Source: Paludibacteraceae bacterium (GTDB lineage Bacteria; Bacteroidota; Bacteroidia; Bacteroidales; Paludibacteraceae). From it: a stretch of DNA of 5,685 nt. The number at the start of each line of letters is the position of its first letter. Positions within the stretch are counted from its first letter, which is position 1. The position numbers and the translations under genes were made by a program. Shown one piece after another: positions 1 through 5,685 of the stretch. A model generated the notes under the pieces. The model searched no databases. It was given only the letters and a program-made list of their open reading frames with translations, and had not been told where the DNA came from. Location of the stretch: the NCBI GenBank assembly GCA_947445425.1, contig CANFFA010000183.1:1-5685 (forward strand), in the 5' to 3' direction.

Positions 1-20
1 GAATATTATTAATACTCCTT

Positions 21-204
21 ATGAAAAAACTTATTGCATTTGATTTAGATGGAACGCTTGCTGAAAGTAAATCGTCACTCGATACGAATGGCATTGCTGT
101 TGCTTGATTTATTAGAAGTTCCTACTGACATAGCATCAAGCTTAAAATGCAATGAAAATAGAAATCAAAAACTATCGATTTTAATTCAATTTGTTCTTGA
201 ATAG
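21..204 (+). pseudogene. HAD-superfamily phosphatase remnant, frameshifted and truncated
   Basis: The reading frame at 21-107 encodes 28 residues beginning MKKLIAFDLDGTLAESK. It carries the HAD motif I signature DxDGT (Asp8 nucleophile, Asp10), typical of HAD-IIB sugar-phosphate phosphatases and phosphomannomutase-like proteins, and then stops after SSLDTNGIAVA. A second frame at 88-204 reads MALLLLDLLEV first, which fits what should follow LDT in this family (an LDxEM-type helix). The frame therefore appears to break near 84-88; losing two bases, as in LDT-E-MALLLL, would explain it. Beyond about position 120 the 38-residue second frame (ending VPTDIASS...FVLE) no longer resembles a HAD protein. 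Intact relatives are about 200-280 residues long, so the rest is missing. It is convergent with sufD and separated from it by a terminator. I infer a dead fragment from deletion or partial duplication; a sequencing or assembly error is the alternative for the frameshift, but not for the missing body. Confidence 0.6.
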
Positions 205-238
205 AATTATGACAATGAATCATAATAAATCACCTATT

Positions 239-287
239 TTAAACTAGAAAACGGACAGAGAAATTCTCTGTCCGTTTTCTAGTTTAA
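239..287. terminator. Bidirectional intrinsic terminator after sufD
   Basis: The arms 241-260 and 266-285 are perfect reverse complements over 20 bases around the 5-base loop AAATT. Two further A-T pairs (239-240 with 286-287) extend the stem. The core is GGACAGAG/CTCTGTCC, flanked by A-rich and T-rich arms, so RNA from either strand ends the stem with a U-rich run (GTTTTCTAGTTT). It lies 15 bases beyond the sufD stop codon and also ends any plus-strand transcript from the HAD remnant. Its length and perfection make chance unlikely. No separate long U-tract follows the stem, so the U-run is part of the paired arm, as often seen in bidirectional terminators. Confidence 0.88.
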
Positions 288-301
288 TTAGATAAATTTC
301 C

Positions 302-1642
302 TTACTGGCAAATTACACAGCCTTCACACTTGGATAATTCTCCACGCAAGCGTTTCTCTACAAGCAATTTGATTCTATCTTTTAATGCATCAATTTGAAT
401 ATGCTCAATAACATCATTGGTGAATGCAAACATCAATAGTAAGCGGGCTTCACTTTCTGATATACCGCGAGATTGCATGTAAAATTTAGCGGTTTCGTCT
501 AGTTGACCTATGGTTGCGCCGTGTGAGCACTTTACATCATCAGCATAAATTTCAAGTTGCGGTTTAGTTCGCATTTTTGCTGTTTTACTCAATAATATAT
601 TGCGATTACTCTGTTGAGCTGCCGTTTTCTGCGCATCTTTGGCCACCATTAATCTACCAGTAAATCCACCTTTTGCTACATCATCCAATACGTATTTGAA
701 TAACTCCTTGCTGTTGCAATTTGGTTTGCTGTGAATAATTGAAGTAAAATTATCCACTTGTTGCTTCTTATCAGCAATGACCATTCCACAAAGCAAAGTT
801 TCGCAATGTTCACCATTTAAATCAATCTCTATCATGTTGCGGGTTACACCATTGTGCAAAGTGATCACGTTAGCTAAAACATTCGATGATGTTTGTTGGT
901 CAATCAGTAAAGTAGATAGATTGGTGGTTTTGGAATGGCTATTTTCAAGTTTATAGTGCTCATAAGTAGCATTTTTAGCTACGAAAACTTCAGTTACCCT
1001 ATTGGATAAGAAACGCACATCGTCCATGGTATGATCACAAACCAATAATTGTGCTTTGGCTCCCTCTTCCAAGATGATAAGGTTATGGCTATTGGCCATA
1101 AAGTCAACATCCGATCGCATGATATTAATCAATTGAATGGGTTTCTCTAGTACTACATTTTTAGGTACGTACATGAAAAAGCCATCTTGTGCAAATGCAC
1201 CATTGAAAGCAATAAGTCCATCGTTTTTTGTAGTACTTAATTTACCATAGTACTCCTGAATAAGCTCGGGATGAGTTTTGGCAACTTCATTTAAACTGCC
1301 AATGATTACACCTTCTGGTAAGTCCTTGTTGCGAGCATCTTTTACTGGGTAAAAGGCATCATTGACTACAAAATAAAGGTAAGAATGAATACCAGGTACA
1401 TCACAAGTAAAAACTTCATAAGGGTTTACAGGGATAGGAATTCGGTTGATATTCAATCCATAATCTATTGAAAGAGCTTCTTTTAAATCAGAGTATTTGT
1501 AGTTTTCCAAAGCTGTCGTTGGGAAACCCAAATTTTCGAAAAGAGCAAAAGATGCATCACGGCTGCTATTTAGCACAGCTGACGAATGCTTTTTGATACT
1601 TTCCTGTTGTTGTTTGTATAGGTCTATATATTGTTTTTCCAT
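302..1642 (-). CDS. sufD: SufD, Fe-S cluster assembly scaffold protein
   Basis: This 446-residue protein is the SufD subunit of the cytosolic SufBC2D complex, which assembles iron-sulfur clusters and is linked to iron acquisition for them. The N-terminal helical part includes FENLGFPTTALENYKYSDL (about 35-53), the usual SufD entry motif. The right-handed beta-helix core spans roughly 110-350, with HSKPNCNSKELFKYV at 304-318 and QQSNRNILLS at 343-352. The C-terminal motif CSHGATIGQLDE (372-383) carries His374, which by motif position should match the His360 of E. coli SufD implicated at the SufB-SufD interface. The length is close to E. coli SufD (423). The start ATG is one base after the sufC stop (TAAGATG), so translation is probably coupled. 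The last residues form CEGCVICQ, a CxxCxxC tail (Cys439, Cys442, Cys445). The gene is followed by a strong terminator, making it last in the operon. I separate it from SufB by length and the entry motif, with high confidence. Confidence 0.95.
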   Translation of the reverse strand: MEKQYIDLYKQQQESIKKHSSAVLNSSRDASFALFENLGFPTTALENYKYSDLKEALSIDYGLNINRIPIPVNPYEVFTCDVPGIHSYLYFVVNDAFYPVKDARNKDLPEGVIIGSLNEVAKTHPELIQEYYGKLSTTKNDGLIAFNGAFAQDGFFMYVPKNVVLEKPIQLINIMRSDVDFMANSHNLIILEEGAKAQLLVCDHTMDDVRFLSNRVTEVFVAKNATYEHYKLENSHSKTTNLSTLLIDQQTSSNVLANVITLHNGVTRNMIEIDLNGEHCETLLCGMVIADKKQQVDNFTSIIHSKPNCNSKELFKYVLDDVAKGGFTGRLMVAKDAQKTAAQQSNRNILLSKTAKMRTKPQLEIYADDVKCSHGATIGQLDETAKFYMQSRGISESEARLLLMFAFTNDVIEHIQIDALKDRIKLLVEKRLRGELSKCEGCVICQ

Positions 1643-1652
1643 CTTACTCTCC
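1643..1652 (-). promoter_or_regulatory. Shine-Dalgarno-like site for sufD inside sufC end
   Basis: Read on the minus strand the junction is GGAGAGTAAGATG: GGAG, then six bases that include the sufC stop codon, then the sufD ATG. The GGAGAG encodes the last two SufC residues (Gly-Glu). The other starts in this window have A-rich leaders without such a motif, so this site may assist reinitiation by ribosomes finishing sufC. Bacteroidota use Shine-Dalgarno pairing weakly, so its effect is uncertain. Confidence 0.45.
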
Positions 1653-2399
1653 GTCTACTTCCTTTTTAATCCAATCATAGCCTTTTTCTTCTAGCTCTAG
1701 GGCTAATTCCTTGCCACCAGTTTTCACGATGCGTCCATTGTACAATACATGTACAAAATCAGGTACGATATAGTCCAATAATCTTTGGTAGTGAGTAATG
1801 ACAATACTAGCATTGTCAGCGCGTTTAAGTTTATTTACCCCATTGGCAACAATGCGTAAGGCATCAATATCTAAACCTGAATCCGTTTCATCCAAAATAG
1901 ACAAGCGTGGATCAAGCATAGCCATTTGGAAAATTTCATTGCGTTTTTTCTCGCCTCCTGAAAAGCCTTCATTTACTGAACGATTTGCCAATTTATTGTC
2001 CATTTCGACCAATTCTTTTTTCTCACGCATGGTGCGCAAGAAATCAGTAGCCGAAAGTGCTTCCATATTTTTATATTTTCTATGTTCGTTGATTGCAGTT
2101 CGCATGAAGTTCACCATGCTCACACCCGGAATTTCTACAGGATATTGAAAACTTAGGAAAATTCCTTCACGAGAACGATTTTCTGGTGACATTTCCAATA
2201 GGTCTTTTTCGTAGAATGTAATTTCTCCTTTGGTTACTTCATATGCTTGATTACCCGATAGTACTGAGGCAAGTGTTGATTTACCAGCACCATTTGGTCC
2301 CATAATGGCATGCACCTCACCTGGTCGAACGACCAAATCCAATCCTTTTAATATCTCTTTGCCATTAATGTTGGCGTGTAAATTTTTAATTTCTAACAT
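1644..2399 (-). CDS. sufC: SufC, ABC-type ATPase of the SUF complex
   Basis: This 251-residue soluble ATPase dimerises on SufB-SufD and uses ATP binding and hydrolysis to remodel the scaffold during iron-sulfur cluster assembly. All ABC ATPase motifs are present: Walker A GPNGAGKS (34-41), Q-loop Gln85 in SFQYPVEIPGV, the SufC-type signature FSGGEKKRNEI (146-156), Walker B LSILDE with catalytic Glu171, D-loop SGLD (174-177) and the switch His203 in ITHYQRLL. The sequence LDETDSGLDID and the signature with EKKRNE set SufC apart from transporter ATPases; no membrane partner is nearby. The length matches the family (about 250). The ATG is the natural start because MLEIKNLHA begins the first beta strand. 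It follows sufB after a 125-base gap with a hairpin and lies one base upstream of sufD. No residue of importance is missing. Confidence 0.97.
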   Translation of the reverse strand: MLEIKNLHANINGKEILKGLDLVVRPGEVHAIMGPNGAGKSTLASVLSGNQAYEVTKGEITFYEKDLLEMSPENRSREGIFLSFQYPVEIPGVSMVNFMRTAINEHRKYKNMEALSATDFLRTMREKKELVEMDNKLANRSVNEGFSGGEKKRNEIFQMAMLDPRLSILDETDSGLDIDALRIVANGVNKLKRADNASIVITHYQRLLDYIVPDFVHVLYNGRIVKTGGKELALELEEKGYDWIKKEVDGE

Positions 2400-2417
2400 A
2401 CTATATATATTACGACT

Positions 2418-2443
2418 TTTAGTATGCCCTTGGGCAAACTAAA
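2418..2443 (-). promoter_or_regulatory. Hairpin in the sufB-sufC intergenic gap
   Basis: The arms 2418-2428 and 2433-2443 pair over 10 of 11 positions around the tetraloop CTTG (CAAG in the minus-strand RNA), with a single A-A mismatch (2424/2437). The G/C-rich top is TGCCC/GGGCA. In the sufBCD transcript it would lie 19 bases before the sufC start, close enough to affect ribosome access. There is no U-run after it on the sufBCD strand, so it is not a standard terminator there; on the plus strand a T-rich stretch does follow. An mRNA processing or stability element that tunes SufB against SufC/SufD is possible but is inference. Confidence 0.5.
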
Positions 2444-2494
2444 TTAGTTCTGATTTTTATTTTTTAATATTCAAATTCAAATAATGTTGGTACC

Positions 2495-2528
2495 TTAAAA
2501 TTCCCCTTTAGGGTGTTGGGGGTCTTAA
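2495..2528. repeat. G/C-rich imperfect inverted repeat at the sufB stop
   Basis: The stretch runs from TTAAAATTCCCC through TTTAGGG to GGGGGTCTTAA and overlaps the sufB stop codon. TTAA near both ends and CCC against GGG inside form an imperfect inverted repeat, with an alternative short hairpin CCC-TTTA-GGG. It is conspicuous in A+T-rich intergenic DNA. From general knowledge, short elements with CCCTTTAGGG cores recur between genes of many Bacteroidota; I cannot test here whether this one is repeated in the genome. It could also form a stem in the sufB-sufC message. Confidence 0.35.
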
Positions 2529-3961
2529 CCCACTGATCCTTCTAAAGTTATTTGCAATAGTTTTTGTGCTTCTACAGCAAATTCCATTGGTAATTGGTTG
2601 AGTACTTCTTTAGCGTAACCATTTACGATTAATCCTACAGCATCTTCAGTTGAAATACCACGTTGGTTGCAATAGAAAATTTGATCCTCGTTGATCTTTG
2701 AAGTGGTGGCTTCGTGTTCAATAATTGCGGTATCATTATTTACTTCCATGTATGGAAAAGTGTGTGCACCGCATTTGTCACCCAATAACAAACTGTCACA
2801 TTGTGAGTAGTTACGAGCATTTTCAGCTTTTGGATTGACACGAACTAAGCCACGGTAGCTGTTTTGACTTTGTCCGGCTGAGATTCCTTTAGAAAGAATA
2901 TGACTACTTGTATTTTTGCCGATGTGTAACATTTTTGTACCCGTATCAGCTTGTTGGTGGTGATTGGTTACAGCAACTGAGTAGAATTCAGCTGATGAAT
3001 TATCACCCAATAAAATACAACTTGGATATTTCCAAGTTACTGCAGAGCCAGTTTCTACTTGTGTCCATGACAATTTAGAGTTTACTCCTTTGCAAATTCC
3101 TCTTTTTGTTACAAAATTATAGATTCCGCCCACTCCATTTTTATCACCAGGATACCAGTTTTGAACAGTAGAGTATTTAACCTCAGCATTGTTCATCACT
3201 ATGATTTCCACGATCGCAGCATGTAATTGATTCTCGTCACGCATCGGTGCCGTACATCCCTCTAAATAGGATACATAACTATCATCATCAGCAACAATTA
3301 AAGTTCTTTCAAACTGTCCTGTGTTGATGGCGTTGATTCGGAAATAGGTGGAAAGCTCCATTGGACAACGTACTCCTTTTGGAATATAAACAAAGGATCC
3401 GTCGCTAAATACCGCACAGTTTAATGTGGCAAAGAAATTATCAGCATAAGGAACTACTGAACCCATGTATTTTTGTACTAGTTCAGGATGGTTTTCTACG
3501 GCTTCACTAAAGGAGCAGAAAATAATGCCTAATTCTGCCAAACTCTCTTTGAAAGTTGTTTTAACGGAAACACTATCCATTACTACATCCACAGCTACTC
3601 CTGAAAGCATTTTTTGCTCTTCCATTGAGATGCCTAATTTGTCAAATGTTTTGAGCAATTCAGGGTCTACTTCGTCCAAACTTTGCGGCGCATTTTTTCT
3701 TGGCGCAGCATAATAGGCTATACTTTGATAATCAATTGCAGGTATTTTAAGATGTGCCCATTCGGGCATTTCCATTGTAAGCCAATGGCGGTATGCTTTT
3801 AATCGAAATTCGAGCATCCATTCCGGTTCGTTTTTTTTAGATGAAATAAGGCGTACTACCTCTTCACTAAGTCCAATGGGAATAATATCTGTTTCGATGT
3901 CGGTAACAAAGCCATATTTATAGTCGGCTTGTGTGACTTGGTCTAATAATTCTTCTGACAT
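2525..3961 (-). CDS. sufB: SufB, Fe-S cluster assembly scaffold protein
   Basis: This 478-residue protein is the main scaffold subunit of SufBC2D, accepting sulfur from the cysteine desulfurase system and holding the nascent cluster in the cytosol. The N-terminal motif [17 protein letters not shown] (44-60) is diagnostic of SufB. The beta-helix core includes [15 protein letters not shown] (196-210), YLEGCTAP (232-239) and [20 protein letters not shown] (269-288). With a steady offset of about 17 residues to E. coli SufB, Cys236 fits the sulfur-accepting Cys254, Cys388 in [19 protein letters not shown] fits Cys405, and Glu417 in EHEATTSKI fits Glu434; all are present. It is shorter than E. coli SufB (495), mainly at the N terminus. 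The ATG is chosen because the conserved region begins soon after it; its leader is A-rich with no Shine-Dalgarno. It is the first gene of sufBCD, with a promoter candidate about 100 bases upstream. No cysteine desulfurase gene follows the operon inside this window. Confidence 0.97.
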   Translation of the reverse strand: MSEELLDQVTQADYKYGFVTDIETDIIPIGLSEEVVRLISSKKNEPEWMLEFRLKAYRHWLTMEMPEWAHLKIPAIDYQSIAYYAAPRKNAPQSLDEVDPELLKTFDKLGISMEEQKMLSGVAVDVVMDSVSVKTTFKESLAELGIIFCSFSEAVENHPELVQKYMGSVVPYADNFFATLNCAVFSDGSFVYIPKGVRCPMELSTYFRINAINTGQFERTLIVADDDSYVSYLEGCTAPMRDENQLHAAIVEIIVMNNAEVKYSTVQNWYPGDKNGVGGIYNFVTKRGICKGVNSKLSWTQVETGSAVTWKYPSCILLGDNSSAEFYSVAVTNHHQQADTGTKMLHIGKNTSSHILSKGISAGQSQNSYRGLVRVNPKAENARNYSQCDSLLLGDKCGAHTFPYMEVNNDTAIIEHEATTSKINEDQIFYCNQRGISTEDAVGLIVNGYAKEVLNQLPMEFAVEAQKLLQITLEGSVG

Positions 3962-4020
3962 ATTTTTGTTGTAAAGGAGCTATTTTTAGGAATTAATAGA
4001 ATATAAAAGTGAATTACATT

Positions 4021-4034
4021 ACAATAATTATTGT
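4021..4034. promoter_or_regulatory. Perfect 14-base palindrome in the sufB leader
   Basis: The sequence ACAATAATTATTGT equals its own reverse complement over all 14 bases and begins 60 bases upstream of the sufB ATG. It lies between the candidate sufB promoter and the start codon, where a bound dimeric repressor would block transcription. SUF operons are commonly controlled by iron or Fe-S sensing regulators (Fur, IscR or SufR types); the AATAATTATT core is loosely Fur-box-like, but I do not see a full match to any named operator. A chance palindrome in A+T-rich DNA is a real alternative. Confidence 0.35.
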
Positions 4035-4064
4035 GCATAAAAATTTTCATGTTCTTATATATTT

Positions 4065-4072
4065 CAAAATTA
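4065..4072 (-). promoter_or_regulatory. Candidate -7 promoter element of sufBCD
   Basis: The minus strand reads TAATTTTG, an exact match to the Bacteroidota primary-sigma -7 consensus TAnnTTTG. It lies about 100 bases upstream of the sufB ATG and would give a leader of roughly 95 bases. The expected TTG near -33 is absent; only TTA occurs at a suitable distance (16 bases), so the promoter may be weak or activator-dependent. A poorer alternative, TAGCTTTTG, is at 4161-4169. In A+T-rich DNA an eight-base match with two free positions has moderate weight. Confidence 0.45.
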
Positions 4073-4227
4073 CCGCACTTAGATAGCTTAATTTGTTAGA
4101 ATCTATTGATTTAAAATAAAGGAAAATTATATATTGTTTTATTCGAATTAAATAACAAGACAAAAGCTATTATTGTTTTGTTACTAAAGTTTTAAAGTAT
4201 CACCTATTATTGAATGTATGTAAATAT

Positions 4228-4247
4228 ATCCATTTTTTAAGATGGAT
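4228..4247 (-). terminator. Weak stem-loop at the response regulator stop
   Basis: ATCCAT (4228-4233) pairs with ATGGAT (4242-4247) around an 8-base loop, with the stem reaching the stop codon of the regulator gene. The stem is only six pairs plus one possible wobble, and the following bases (ATATTTACATAC) are not a clear U-run. It may slow or end transcription, but read-through toward sufB, 285 bases away, cannot be excluded. Confidence 0.2.
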
Positions 4248-5398
4248 TATCCAAATGTTTCAATTTCTTCAACGGTGATTATATCCCCTCCAAGAATAAT
4301 TAAGCGCTCTACCATATTTCTGAGTTCTCGGATATTACCAGTCCAAGATCGAATTTGTAATGCCTCTATCGCACTTTTATCAAAAGTTTTGACGAGTATG
4401 CCTTGTTCGGCACAAATTGATTCGCAGAAGTATTTTATTAGCAATGGAATATCTTCTTTTCGATGATCTAGACTTGGAACGTAAATAGGAATTACATTCA
4501 AACGGTGAAAGAGATCTTCTCGAAAATGTCCCAACTCAATTTCTTTTTTCAGGTTTTTATTAGTTGCTGCAAAAACACGAACGTTAACCTTGATATTTTT
4601 GTCACTTCCCACGCGAGTAAGTTCATTTTCTTGCAATACTCGAAGTACTTTGGTTTGTGCTGACAAGCTCATATCACCTATTTCATCTAAGAATATAGTG
4701 CCTCCATCTGCCTGTTCAAACTTTCCTACCCTTTGCTTAATTGCCGATGTGAATGCCCCTTTTTCATGTCCAAATAATTCACTTTCAATTAGTTCAGTTG
4801 GTATTGCTGCACAATTGACCTCAATAAATGGAGCATCCACACGATTGCTCTGCTCATAAAGTAATCTTGCTACTACCTCTTTACCTGTACCGTTTTCACC
4901 AGTAATCAGTACCCGTGCATCCGTTGGGGCGACACGGGCAATCATATTTCGCACTTTTTCTATGCCTGGCGATGTCCCTATCATCAGATATTTATTGATG
5001 ACCTTCTTTTTTAGTTTTTGTGTTTCATGCACCAATTTGTTTCGTTCAAGGGCATTTCGAACCGTTATCAAGAGCCTATTTAAGTCAATAGGTTTCTCTA
5101 TATAATCAAAAGCACCTTTTTTTATACATTCAACCGCTGTCTCAATATTTCCGTGACCAGAAATCATCACTATTGGTGCTTCAACTTTGTTTTCAAGCAA
5201 TGTGTTCAGAACTTCAATCCCATCCATTTCAGGCATTTTTATATCTGAAAAGATTAAATCAAAAGCAGTTGAAAGTGCTAGCTCTAAACCTTTTTTGCCA
5301 TTTTCGGCAAGTGTTAAGTGGTGTTTCTCAAATTCGAGTATGTCTTTCAGCGTATTTCGAATGCTTCGTTCGTCGTCTATGATAAGGATTTTGGACAT
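4247..5398 (-). CDS. NtrX/NtrC-like response regulator without DNA-binding domain
   Basis: This 383-residue cytosolic regulator has an N-terminal receiver domain (about 1-118): acidic pocket Asp8-Asp9, phosphoacceptor Asp52 in FSDIKMPEMDG, switch Ser80 and Lys102. The stretch PIVMISGHGNIETAV with IEKP is typical of NtrX. A linker with KLKKKV leads to a sigma-54-activator AAA+ domain (about 139-370): Walker A GENGTGKE (167-174), GAFTSA (214-219) at the sigma-54 contact loop in place of canonical GAFTGA, Walker B TIFLDEI (234-240), sensor I ATN (278-280), arginine-finger region FREDLFHRLNV (292-302) and sensor II WTGNIRELRN (352-361). It ends soon after, at EEIETFG; the usual Fis-type helix-turn-helix, some 50-70 residues, is missing. 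Bases after the stop encode no helix-turn-helix in any minus-strand frame, so this is not a simple frameshift. From recollection, HTH-less relatives of this length occur in Bacteroidota. No sensor kinase is in the window. The ATG directly precedes the first beta strand (KILIIDD). Its target genes are unknown. Confidence 0.93.
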   Translation of the reverse strand: MSKILIIDDERSIRNTLKDILEFEKHHLTLAENGKKGLELALSTAFDLIFSDIKMPEMDGIEVLNTLLENKVEAPIVMISGHGNIETAVECIKKGAFDYIEKPIDLNRLLITVRNALERNKLVHETQKLKKKVINKYLMIGTSPGIEKVRNMIARVAPTDARVLITGENGTGKEVVARLLYEQSNRVDAPFIEVNCAAIPTELIESELFGHEKGAFTSAIKQRVGKFEQADGGTIFLDEIGDMSLSAQTKVLRVLQENELTRVGSDKNIKVNVRVFAATNKNLKKEIELGHFREDLFHRLNVIPIYVPSLDHRKEDIPLLIKYFCESICAEQGILVKTFDKSAIEALQIRSWTGNIRELRNMVERLIILGGDIITVEEIETFG

Positions 5399-5448
5399 TG
5401 CTAAAAGATGTAAAAGGTTTTAAAATTGTACACATATATTGATTGTTA

Positions 5449-5456
5449 CAAAGGTA
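5449..5456 (-). promoter_or_regulatory. Candidate -7 promoter element of the response regulator
   Basis: The minus strand reads TACCTTTG, an exact match to TAnnTTTG and among the commonest real forms of the Bacteroidota -7 element. It lies 50 bases upstream of the regulator ATG, giving a leader of roughly 40 bases. No TTG occurs at the ideal -33 distance; only a TTA about 20 bases upstream. Position and match quality make this the better of the two promoter candidates in the window. Confidence 0.6.
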
Positions 5457-5685
5457 CGTTTTTCTGACTATAGAAATAAGTTAATAAAGGTCGCTTAACA
5501 AATTTTTCGTAAATATTAATGTGTATGAATTCTTTCATCCCATTTAACTTGTTGTGAACTTTAACCCATTTTGCAGCTAAAACAACCCAAAATCCCCCAA
5601 TGGGGTATGATTTAAGTTAAAATCGGCTGACTTATATTCGTAAAATTCTGATTTTCAGGATACCGAAATTTCATATCGCTTTGTA
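5457..5685. other. Non-coding right end, no supported gene
   Basis: Stops occur often in all frames. The only start-to-stop frame I examined closely, 5612-5674 on the minus strand (20 codons), has no recognisable feature. A short G/C-rich inverted repeat, CCCC-CAAT-GGGG at 5594-5605, stands out from the A+T-rich surroundings, and AACCCATTTTG (5563-5573) is partly echoed by AACCCAAAATC (5584-5594). This could be a terminator or intergenic repeat belonging to a gene beyond the right edge. I see no tRNA, no CRISPR unit and no clear -24/-12 sigma-54 promoter. Confidence 0.4.

Noticed and set aside
1798..2148. Plus-strand open frame of 116 codons
   Set aside because: It lies wholly antisense to the well-supported sufC, resembles no protein family I know, and is explained by the codon pattern of the gene on the other strand.
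2435..2442. Possible internal promoter for sufC (TTAGTTTG on the minus strand)
   Set aside because: The second base of the TAnnTTTG element is wrong, no TTG lies at the proper distance, and the bases are already explained by the hairpin.
4160..4181. Inverted repeat ACAAAA...TTTTGT upstream of sufB
   Set aside because: Only six A+T-rich pairs around a 10-base loop; such pairing is expected by chance in this spacer.
4590..4859. Plus-strand open frame of 89 codons, with similar frames at 3465-3713, 4242-4466 and 5187-5423
   Set aside because: All are antisense to sufB or the response regulator; their translations are low-complexity and serine-rich, as expected for shadow frames.
5563..5605. 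Possible sigma-54 -24/-12 promoter on either strand (TTGCA and GGGTT...GCTGCA)
   Set aside because: The GG and GC pairs are not 10 bases apart in any arrangement I tried, so the required spacing is not met.
5612..5674. Minus-strand frame of 20 codons starting MKFRYPENQ
   Set aside because: It is too short, has no recognisable motif and no supported promoter or ribosome binding site.
1..5685. CRISPR array, tRNA, rRNA or insertion sequence
   Set aside because: I found no regularly spaced repeats, cloverleaf with conserved T-loop, rRNA-like stretch, transposase sequence or matched terminal repeats.

Overview
The window looks like a chromosomal segment of a member of the Bacteroidota. The evidence is A+T-rich DNA, coding starts that mostly lack a Shine-Dalgarno sequence, two upstream sites matching the TAnnTTTG -7 promoter element typical of this phylum, and proteins that read like Bacteroidota SUF proteins. 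No finer placement is justified from the sequence alone.

Layout from left to right. Positions 21-204 hold a short plus-strand remnant of a HAD-family phosphatase gene that is frameshifted and lacks nearly all of its body. Positions 239-287 form a very strong stem-loop, with 20 perfectly paired bases in the core, that can end transcription from both sides. Positions 302-3961 carry sufB, sufC and sufD on the minus strand, transcribed right to left. sufC and sufD are one base apart. sufB and sufC are separated by 125 bases holding a hairpin and a G/C-rich imperfect inverted repeat. Positions 3962-4246 are non-coding and contain the likely sufB promoter plus a perfect 14-base palindrome. Positions 4247-5398, also minus strand, encode an NtrX/NtrC-like response regulator with a receiver and a sigma-54-type AAA+ domain but no C-terminal DNA-binding helix-turn-helix. 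Positions 5399-5685 hold its probable promoter and otherwise no gene that I can support.

SufB, SufC and SufD are expected to form the SufBC2D scaffold on which iron-sulfur clusters are built, with SufC as the ATPase. The partners that supply sulfur (SufS, SufE or SufU) and carrier proteins are not in the window, and the terminator right after sufD suggests that the transcript ends there. The response regulator is a separate transcription unit upstream of sufB; nothing in the sequence ties its function to the SUF genes apart from adjacency.

I did not find a clearly new multi-gene system. The points most worth a second look are the response regulator without a DNA-binding domain, the CxxCxxC tail of SufD, the palindrome in the sufB leader, and the decayed HAD fragment.
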